A DNA stretch of 64,000 bases from Tetrapyrgos nigripes (Eukaryota; Basidiomycota; Agaricomycetes; Agaricales; Campanellaceae), in the NCBI GenBank assembly GCA_013368315.1, contig JAACJM010000084.1, positions 248,001-312,000 on the forward strand, read 5' to 3'. This document shows positions 56,065 to 64,000 of the stretch, one piece after another. Numbering within the stretch: the stretch's first letter is position 1; each line of letters begins with the position of its first letter. The notes under the pieces are model-generated. The model was given only the letters and a program-made list of their open reading frames with translations. It was not told the origin of the DNA and did not search any database. Made by a program: the position numbers and the translations under genes.

Positions 56065-59000
56065 ATGACACAACCGAAGCATTCAGAAGCAACCCCACAT
56101 CGTCAGGGTCAGGTATCGAAGAGGGCCAAGCGCAAACGAATCGAAAGCATTCTTGATATTGAGGCGGGGGAGTCTGATGAAGAAGATACGCGCCCTGTCA
56201 AGTCCAAGGGCAAAGGAAAACATCCGGACGCGTTTCTAGACGATGTAGCAGTAGACACAGGGTCTGAAGACAATGTTGACAATCTGGCAGTCGGAAAAAG
56301 TGCTCTGGTGGACAGCGGTGATGAAGAGGAAGGTATGATGGGTGCAGGACATATGTACTTTTCAAATCACTACATTATTGATCTAACAAAACATGGTACT
56401 ACCAGATGTGTACGACTATGCTGACGACGAAGATTATCTCGATAGACTCGCAGAGGAGGATCAGTACGACGACCTAGTGCAACGACTGCGTCATAGCCAT
56501 CAGGACTATGGTGACTCTGAGGACCACAACAACCTCAACTTCCCCAGCTCTGTCAGGAACGCTGTCATGTCCATAGACACTCAGCAGTCGTTCTGGCAGC
56601 TGAATTGTAAAGTATGGTCCTCTCTGTTCAATCTCTGAGAGACCATTTGGCTCACCTGACCTGTCCCCCAGCATGGACAGGAAAATAATTTGGTTTTCGA
56701 TATCATGCGCTTTGCAATGGAGGGGGAGGACGTGAAACTGGGCTTGGACTATCTTGAGTCCACACCTGGACCGTCTGAAGCTCTGATGCCTCCTAGCACT
56801 GCCTGGGCAAATAAGCATCCGTCTTACTCTCACCTCCGCACCTCTTCCTCCATTCCCCTCAGCACCCATGTCACCTACGACCATACATTCTTTACCACCT
56901 CTCAGCCAATTTTATTGCCTCCCAATTCCTCTAGGTCGTCTGCACAGGCTCCCACCGTACTGCCAGCCACACATGGTGACAATTCTTGGTCTCCTTGGGT
57001 ACGCAAGGCTTTGAAAGCCACCAAGGACATAGAAGAGTTCGCCCTGAGCAGTGACGGGAACAACGGTCTTTTTGCTGACCAGCTTGCCATCGACCTTGAG
57101 TTACTGTCTCTGCCATCTCTCTGGCTATGTGCGATAGACTCCACTGGTTTGGACCCCGACGAAACCCCTGAACATAGACGGAATCGATATCTACAAGAAC
57201 ATCGTCCTCGTCTCCTGGAATGGATTGTTTCTCAAGACTCAACGGTCACTCTTTCTGCATTGACTGAGTGGCTTAGCTCGGGGAACTGTACCATGTCATC
57301 GCTGGCTCCCTCAGCCTACGTTATACCCTCGCCTGTACTGCAACGCAGTCAGCCTGATGCGCATGGTATAGTTCCTCCTGGGGTCTACCATGCCAGGATC
57401 TTCAGTGCATTCGCTGTTGCTGGGCTCTCCGGCTATATCTGTTTGGAAGCAGACTTAGGAAAGTACCCACAGGAAACAGATGTAGTGGCTTTTCTTCGTT
57501 CTCATCCCGCTGTGCCAATCTCAGCCTCAGTCAAACAACACCACGATGCTGGAGTGTCCCGTGCATGGGTGCATATGCGTCAGCTAATGAAGAATCAGGT
57601 GGCTGAGCTGCTCAGCTGGCGACCTCCTCCTGACATACGGCCTGGTCAATGGGTCAGGATCACCAAGGGGATTTACAGTGGCGATCTTGCCGCGGTAGTT
57701 CGTCAGGAGCATCATGATGGGCAACGACGTCTTCAAGTCTTGATGATACCATGAATTGTACCACCTCTCTTAGCAGACTGGAATGTCTCAGTTACCGCAT
57801 TCAAAAACTCTCAGAGGCCAGCCCAACATCTGTTTTCCATTGTAGAATTTCCCGGAGCCAAGCGTATTCTGACTGAGGCCGAGATGAAGGAGGACACTGA
57901 GGATGAAATAGATGAGTCAGAAAACAGAGTAGACAGGTTGGCAAGGCTGAAAAAGCAAGAGTGGACGAAAAAGCTGGCGTGTCAGCACTTCGTTTGGGAT
58001 GAAGACCAGTTTCATTTCGGACTCCTTCAAATGTCCGTTCCATACAGCTCAGTTTCAATACTTGACATTACCATGGACAAACACTCACGTATCCTGTTCG
58101 TCACGAGTGGTCATCCTTACCTGGGCCGAATGGATTTTCCCGATCCCCACAAATGGGTTTTCTTTGCCAATGACACGGTTCGGGCAGTTCGAGAGGCTGG
58201 CAGGACGAGTGTAGAGATTCTCCCTCCTGTGGAACGCATTCTCCAAAAGGGAACAGTCCAGTCTGTGGAGTCTCATGGATGCAGGGTGCATTTTTCTGAG
58301 TACGATGGGTTCGACGAGGCCGAGACCGCTGTTTTAATCCCGAATGGTAATCTGCTCAAAACATTCAAAGTAGGAGACCTGGTTCAGGTGGAGGGAGGTC
58401 AACACAAAGGACTGCTTGGCTGGGTTGTCTCCTATAGTGATATCCAAGTAAAAATGGTTTTATAGCACAAGACACTGGATGCACCAGACGGCGAGGTATG
58501 TCCATTCCCTAATCCCTCAAACAGTGCTAATCACTGACTGCTTCATCAGGACATTGAAGTCCATCCCAATACCTGCCGACTGCAGTCACCTAGGGCCAAG
58601 TTTGCGGTGCCATGGATCAATACTCATGTCCTGGTGGCTGCAGGCAAACAGTATAAGCAGCATACTGGCTTCATAGTCGATGTATCCATGTCGAGGAAGG
58701 GTTACACTATGGTTCATGTGGACATTCCTATGGCCGGAGTCACTGCTGTTCTGCGCCATGATGACATCGTCGAGCATCAGTGAGTTTGCTCTTCCCCTCA
58801 AATGTATGTTTTACTGACTTACTCCGTAGGTCTAAGAAACCGCTCAGGCAGCGATTCCCACTTCAGGCACATCAAATGCAGTTTCGACAGCTCAATTGGA
58901 CTGACAGTTCTGCTGAGCACATTGTACCTCATCAGCACACCAGTTCCTACTCCACAAAGCTTGACTCATTGCCGAGAGCTCCCAATCTGAAGGTTGAGTT

Positions 59001-60086
59001 GGACCAAGACAGCCGGGAAAAACCAATCTACAACGTCCATTCCGGAGAGGTACTGACGCCAGAAAACAGTCTCATATATCAGCCTCCCGTGTGCCCTTGG
59101 GTCGGAAAGCAGGACGTCAGTGTCATAAAGGGACCAACGAGGAGCTTGGGAACCATGAAGGACATGAGACGAGATCATCTTCGTCCTAGCGGGCTGACTA
59201 TCGGAGTAGAACTGTACATGATACACATTGAGAGGGGAGGGAATCCCTGCATCGAGGTGGACTACACTTGGGTTAGAGACCACCAGTAAGTTTAATTGTC
59301 TCAATATGATGTGGACTCTTTGCAAGCTATCTGTCTTATTTTTGCAGAACTGGACTTTCCTTAGCAGCTCGTTATCCTCTCTGGAGCAGAGAAGCCTATT
59401 GGGAGCTGTTAGTATATGTCTCTCCTGTTAAACCAGCACCCCTCAAACCCCAAAATACTCTCCCTGCACTTCCTGGGCCTGCTTTCGAGCTGGGAAAGAC
59501 ACCGCCATGGAGAGGTATTGAGTCAATGGATGAGATGTCCATGGCCACTAATGCTTCCACTTCGACGTTATCTACTCACTGGGCTGTTGACTCTCGTCTG
59601 CATGGCAAGGAATTCTTCGCCTGATGGATACCTTCAAAAGGTCCTGGAGAACCAAAAGTTGTGGCCAAACCAAACTCGAGGACTGGGCTGGTGCGAATCA
59701 CCGATTGCAATGGGTGGCAAGACGTTCCTCCCAATGAGATACATCCATTGGAAGGACATCTTAATCAATCCCACAAGAAAAACCGCGATGCACTGCTGGT
59801 TGTCCATGGAGAGCACACAGGCAAATACCTCCGGCCCTTCTACCATGATTTTATCGATGTGGAGGGGGAGAAGGAACAGCAGCTGGCCATTATGGCTGTG
59901 GAGTTCCGTGACTGGGGAGAAGATATTGAAAATCGGGTGGAAGGCTTTGTTCTGGTCAGGCCCGAAGAATATGCCAAGGCAGCTGGAGACGTCAATAGAG
60001 AACAATTCAAGGCAGAGATAAAGCAGTTGCACGACGAGGCCCAAGCCCGTAACAAAAGGCCCAGGCCAAGAGTCCGCCGTGAATGA
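56065..60086 (+). pseudogene. Spt5/NusG-like protein (NGN and KOW domains), copy B
   Basis: Exon 1 (56065 on) has a basic patch SKRAKRKRIESILDIEAGES then acidic sequence. QQSFWQLNCK ends at an intron (about 56612-56671) at the same place as in copy A, continuing HGQENNLVFDIMRFAMEGED. A Ser/Pro-rich insertion follows, then FSAFAVAGLSGYICLEADLG (57400) and RPGQWVRITKGIYSGDLAAV (57640), the end of NGN plus the first KOW. More KOW blocks: FKVGDLVQVEGGQHKGLLGW (58370), QHTGFIVDVSMSRKGYTMVH (58660), DVSVIKGPTRSLGTMKDM (59115), TGLVRITDCNGWQDVPPNE (59685). The C-terminus has AVEFRDWGEDIENRVEGFVL and a basic end. Stops: TGA 57752 and 59622, TAG 58463. Its role, if any, would be binding nucleic acid or RNA polymerase. 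Confidence 0.82.
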
Positions 60087-60430
60087 GACACAAGACAGTT
60101 CTAGGTCTCCTTGGTCTCCTTTGGCTCTCTCCTTTTTGTTTCGTGTCTGTTGCGTTTGTGTTCAGTTGGGGGACGTTTGATCCTTGTTGTGCTGCTGTAT
60201 TTCTTGCTTTCTTACTGCTGTCATGATGCTTTCTTTTTTGTAGCATACATAACTTCTACAGGTGTTCTGTATCGGACTTCTTGATAATCTTACAGCTTAA
60301 CATAGCCATAGACAATAAGATAAAGCACTGTTTAAAATAGTTTATTGCATTCATGTAAATGTATCATATGGCCAAATCTATTCAGGGTGTTTTTGGATTA
60401 GTACTCGAGAAATTAAGAGAAATAAGAAGC

Positions 60431-60452
60431 GTCTGCAAAGACGTTAAACTAG
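60431..60452 (+). repeat. Cassette motif, copy 4
   Basis: GTCTGCAAAGACGTTAAACT, downstream of the Spt5-like gene and at the 3' side of B1, the same relative place as copy 1 in cassette A. Confidence 0.7.
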
Positions 60453-61371
60453 ATAGATGGGGCTGTATGTCGTGGTGAGTACTGGGTGTTTGTTTTTCTA
60501 TTGGCCGCAGTACACATGCTTAGGGACGACTCCCTGTTTGATTAGTATTTCAGCATATTGTGCTTTCTGGTAACGGACCGAGGGATCAGGGAAGCAGGTT
60601 CATACAAGCGAGATCTGGCTATATGGATTATGGTTTTTTGAGGTACGTTATACATGTTCCGTGATACGATTGAGGCTGACTATTGACTTCAGGACGGGTT
60701 TTCTCCATTCTGCGTCAGATATATCCGAAGAATTATTCCAAGCACAGGGTCACGACCTCAGCCACCTCCCGCTCTTCCTCTTCGAGCTTGGAATCACTAA
60801 GCACGATCGGATTACAATGACTACCCAGTTCATCCAAATCCAGATTGATGGGGTCTTGCCTGTGGCCCGCCCCTTGGAAACTAGCTGCGGGAAGACAAGG
60901 AGGCGAATAAGGAGGAGGCAGGGAGCGATAGCGATGTCCCTGAGGAGCCAACGTCTGAGTTGGAACCTGAGATGAAGAATATGCAGCTAAGGCTTGAAGG
61001 GTAAGTCAGTACATTACTTGGAAAGAAAAGACCTTGGACTCACGGACATAGCCTTCGGTCCTGAAGCGATAATGAGGGTAGATGTCACGAAGCTCCTTTT
61101 GCTCATCGGCGGTGAGAGGTTTGATGGTCCAGTGAATGTGGCAGTAGGAACAAGAGACTTGGAGATCCAACCAAAGAGGATCAATGGAGACTATGTGGAC
61201 CTGGGAGGAATAGACTGAGCATTGGTGGATGTTCCAGTAGCGAATAAAGTGTCGCCGAATGGTATCAATCATATGACGAGAGTCGTAATCCAGGGTGAGG
61301 TTGATGAAGGGTGCGAGCTTGGAGCGTCATAGCCAGTTAGGGTTGATAGTGCTGGGCTGGTCAATGTTCAT
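60450..61371 (-). pseudogene. Small cassette protein B1, one in-frame stop
   Basis: Starts about 61371 (MNIDQPSTINPNWL), interrupted by TGA (complement of 61327-61329; Arg expected), then RSKLAPFINLTLDYDSRHMI, HFIRYWNIHQCSVYSSQVHI, LDLQVSCSYCHIHWTIKPLT and DEQKELRDIYPHYRFRTEG to a donor near 61040. A Pro-rich exon follows (60975-60733, SLPPPYSPPCLPAASFQGAG then DPINLDLDELGSH). Counterpart of A1: both have an aromatic helix, then a CS-x-H/C segment, a DE(K/Q) turn and a Pro-rich exon. Family unknown. Confidence 0.5.
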
Positions 61372-61963
61372 CTCAGGGGGTAAGTGCGAGATCTGGCTCT
61401 CAAAAGAATGTCGTTAAATGTCTTGTTATAAGTATAGTCGCAGCATACTTTTGGGGAAACCAAACGTTCTCAAACGCGGAAAGCGGCAATCGTAGATCCT
61501 GGCACACCGAGGCTTTGATGCCAGATATGAACCTGCAGCACTTGGTAAGCGCAGGTTAGCATTGGATAATTGTTAGACTGTTGTATTCACATTATCGTCA
61601 TTCCCTGACTGCTCTTCATTTATGGACCAGGATGGCAAACATTGAATGAATTACATTATATGGAAATTACTCTATTGGTGGACTAACGACGCAACTATGC
61701 GCCCGATGCAAAGAATCTACACATGGAAACGAAATAAAAAGTTGAGAAAGAATGCTATAGGGCGCAGGAGAGAACGGTGGAGGATATTATAGAGGTAGTG
61801 TAGTCAGTGAGGGAAAGGATCAGAACGAAAGGGAAGGTGGTGCTGAGAAGGGTAGAGTTGAAAAAGGGAAGTGGTGTGGTAGAGAGGGCGAAGCGAGTGA
61901 AAGAGAGAGGGGGGGGGGCAGAAAACCCTACAAAGACTGAGCTGGTGTCAAGGCGGTGTCAAG
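61372..61963. other. No gene recognised between B1 and B2
   Basis: AG-rich DNA (61730-61925) with a run of ten G residues near 61910. It corresponds in position to the gap between A1 and A2 (34336-34855), which likewise has no gene. Confidence 0.4.
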
Positions 61964-62446
61964 TTAGTTGAGTGGACGGATGAGAGAAGGGTACTTGAAC
62001 TTGCCTTGATGTATTTCTGCGAGGACTCCATTGAACCAACGCCTCCAGCGCTCGTGTCTTTCTTGGCGATTGGAGTTGATTTCGTCAAACTCCTTCCATT
62101 TCTGGAGATAGTTATCAAGGAGATCCTGGGCTGACTTGGGCAGAGGAACGCAGAGAGTGATATGATTACATTTTTGGCAGTGGAAGCTAAGCTGGCCTTG
62201 CTTGCTGAGGAACATATTGTGAGGCTTTTTGGCGTGCGGACACTCCGAGACAAAGTCGACGAGTCCCCAGTACATGTACCTGAGGATGATGAATCTGGCC
62301 TTGCCTACACGGGACGCATTGCGAAGATATGCAGGAGCATTGCTGACATCTATAAATTCCAGTTCCCACTCGGCGACCGGCTCTGGAGGACAGACACCGA
62401 AGTTGTCAAAGGGAAAGAGTGGCTTGATGAGACGTTGCTGAGGCAT
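61964..62446 (-). CDS. Small CxxC protein B2, zinc-ribbon-like
   Basis: An intact 160-codon frame, MPQQRLIKPLFPFDNFGVCP at the start. The middle reads ECPHAKKPHNMFLSKQGQ and LSFHCQKCNHITLCVPLP, giving a CP...H...CQ-x-C set of likely zinc ligands as in A2, then a helical region DLLDNYLQKWKEFDEINSNR and RHERWRRWFNGVLAE. It is transcribed divergently from the KDZ transposase, with 224 bases between the two starts. One of the few cassette genes without a visible stop, although A2 is also open. Function unknown; nucleic-acid binding is a guess from the Cys/His set and basic helices. Confidence 0.6.
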   Translation of the reverse strand: MPQQRLIKPLFPFDNFGVCPPEPVAEWELEFIDVSNAPAYLRNASRVGKARFIILRYMYWGLVDFVSECPHAKKPHNMFLSKQGQLSFHCQKCNHITLCVPLPKSAQDLLDNYLQKWKEFDEINSNRQERHERWRRWFNGVLAEIHQGKFKYPSLIRPLN

Positions 62447-62620
62447 GAGGTAGAAGGAAGAGTGAAAGGAGAGTGAGAATGTGAATGCTGGGCTATGGCT
62501 TTATATATCTAAGGATTGCAGCAAATATTAGCGTAGGAGGACATTGTACTTGTTTGTGCCCAAATGCATCGGTCTTACTTTTTCAAGATTGAGATTGGTG
62601 TTAGCGAGATTCAGGGACAC

Positions 62621-62645
62621 GTCTGCAATGACGTTAAACTACGGG
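62621..62645 (+). repeat. Cassette motif, copy 5
   Basis: GTCTGCAATGACGTTAAACT followed by ACGGG, in the divergent region between B2 and the KDZ transposase start (62671). It includes TGACGT, the core of CREB/ATF-type binding sites. Confidence 0.75.
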
Positions 62646-62670
62646 TTTTGCGGTGCCAGCTGTAAACACC

Positions 62671-64000
62671 ATGTCCAGTCTGAGGCCTCGTAGGAAGAAA
62701 TCCAGTCCCACCAAAGCAGCGCTGTCCCTGGACCTCCAACCGACTTCTGTGCCCTCTGGTCGAGAAGCCAACCATGAGGATGACAACACACCACAGCTAT
62801 ACCTTGGCTTGGGCCATGCACTACAGCAGGATCCTCGTGCAAATACCCACGTCCCCAAATCGCCTTCGAAACATCCGGGTAACCGAGGGTGGATTGTAGA
62901 TGGTCAGCTTCCTCCATCGCTGTCCAAGCACAATCAGAAACGTCAAGCTCAATATGTACAGTGGCAAGGGCTCCTGCCTCGGCTTCATCAGCCTTATATG
63001 GAGGTTCTGCATCAAACAGAGAGTCTCTGCCTACCAGCTCCATCATTGATGACTCTGCGTGCATGTATAAACTGTTCTGACTGCACTGAGCGGACTGTCC
63101 AACTTGTGCGCTTCAACAGTGAGTTTTGTAGTATTATTGACCGATGAAGGATTAAAGTTTAGATGGACTTTGCCAGAACTCGAAAGCATCAAACTCAAGG
63201 TGTGCAGTTGCAGGCCAGCAGCTGAACAACTGGTTCGGAGTGGATTTTTTCCCTGTGCACCAAAATTTCCTTCTCTGGCTGTGGACATTTGCATGCTGGA
63301 TTTCGTTTCGAGGCTCTTCACGTGAGTTGCCCCGAACCATACCGCTTGGTGTGGAGCATTAGAGGATTTTCTACGGAGTCAGGGTTATAAACTGGACGGT
63401 AAAGTGAGTGTGTCGTTGTGATGGTCTCTGGAAAGTCAGTCCTGACCCAGGTATATAGGATTCCTTACGGTGCAGATTCAGTAACTGCCTTCTGTGGTTC
63501 AACAGTCTCCAAGCTTCCACGGAATCTTACCTCAACGCTCTGGTGACCAATAAAAGGAGTAGTTTGATGACCGGGACTAACAGCGACACTGAGGAGGTCA
63601 GTGACATTGCTCCCTCAGTGCCAGGACCGAGAGTTCCGGAGAGAGCTTCCCTGGAAGACGTGGGGGACGAAGAAGACATTGAAACGCCTAGCAGACACCA
63701 CAAAAGAAATCGTGAAAGTCTTTTACAAGACTCGCAGGATGAGGAGTCTACAGATGGGAACCCTCCTCCTCTATCTTGTCCTAGCGAATATCTGCGCTCT
63801 CGATGTCCTGCTTGCTTTGGAGGTAGTTTTGAGAAGAGCAATCGCCTGAAATGGTAAGTGTCTAATCCCTCAGCAGTACAATGACTGACGGATGACTTGA
63901 ACGGTTCAGGTCAGACGTTCTTGTTTGTCTAGATGCGTGCTTTACACAACGACATAATAGACGTGGCTGAGACCCACCTAGACAACACCCGGACACTTTC
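62671..64000 (+). pseudogene. KDZ transposase with CxC cysteine cluster, copy B, partial
   Basis: Starts MSSLRPRRKKSSPTKAALSL. The region RQAQYVQWQGLLPRLHQPYM aligns with copy A (QAKHWMTEVIPSLVDPYM). The cysteine cluster reads ACINCSDC, LKVCSCRPAAEQLVRSGFF, PCAPKFPSLAVDICMLDFVS and APNHTAWCGALEDFL (63320-63375). A linker (63541-63770) is followed by EYLRSRCPACFGGSF, which keeps CGA where copy A has TGA. The last visible exon gives SDVLVCLDACFTQRHN, the catalytic Asp region. TGA codons at 63323 and 63968 interrupt the frame; the first might instead be part of a splice donor. The catalytic core beyond DACFTQ is outside the window. Confidence 0.85.

Larger units (their letters stand above)
56065..64000 (+). 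mobile_element. KDZ composite cassette, copy B (cut by window end)
   Basis: Spt5-like gene (forward, 56065-60086), small gene B1 (reverse, about 60450-61371), small CxxC gene B2 (reverse, 61964-62446) and KDZ transposase (forward, from 62671 and open at the window edge). Order, strand and spacing equal copy A, while aligned protein blocks differ at most positions, so this is not a recent duplication. If the transposase is as long as in copy A, the cassette should end about 2.5 kb beyond the window. Confidence 0.65.

Overview
The window looks like nuclear DNA from a mushroom-forming basidiomycete (Agaricomycetes). Coding regions are cut by very short GT-AG introns (about 40-75 nt). An ATG13 gene carries the usual HORMA-type core followed by a long Ser/Gly-rich tail. 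DNA transposons include KDZ transposases with cysteine-cluster (CxC) domains, which are typical of this group. No rRNA or CRISPR is visible, and only one decayed tRNA-like sequence. All gene models are read by eye: exon boundaries are proposals, and no search or splice prediction was run.

Layout. 1-1240: Tc1/mariner copy with perfect 34-bp inverted repeats and a transposase holding two stops. 1241-5412: non-coding, diverged tandem repeats (about 3037-4470) and a broken reverse-strand gene. 5413-9652: complete but decayed hAT element with 8-bp target duplication. 10.8-12 kb: remnant of a TPR gene. 13.4-17.9 kb: ATG13. 18.6-23.4 kb: an unrecognised multi-exon gene and unresolved coding-like DNA. 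23387-27987: a gene interrupted by a 3.08-kb array of 40 intron-like units separated by 39 trinucleotides, the most striking feature here. 28.5-39.2 kb: a four-gene KDZ cassette (copy A). 39.4-44.3 kb: palindrome-rich DNA and a truncated Ty3/gypsy element. 45.4-54.1 kb: two reverse-strand genes of mushroom-specific uncharacterised type, separated by a second palindrome cluster. 55.7-64 kb: a second, strongly diverged KDZ cassette (copy B), cut by the window end.

How the parts relate. Copies A and B have the same order and orientation: an Spt5/NusG-like protein (NGN plus KOW domains, forward), two small Cys-containing proteins (reverse), then a KDZ transposase (forward), with nearly equal spacing despite low protein identity. 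They also share a near-identical motif of about 22 bp. This suggests a mobile unit in which a transcription-elongation-factor-like protein travels with the transposase. I do not know of a description of this arrangement.

The mobile genes share one mode of decay: of 21 in-frame stops I could place, 19 are TGA and 2 are TAG, the pattern expected from C-to-T change at CGA and TGG/CAG codons.
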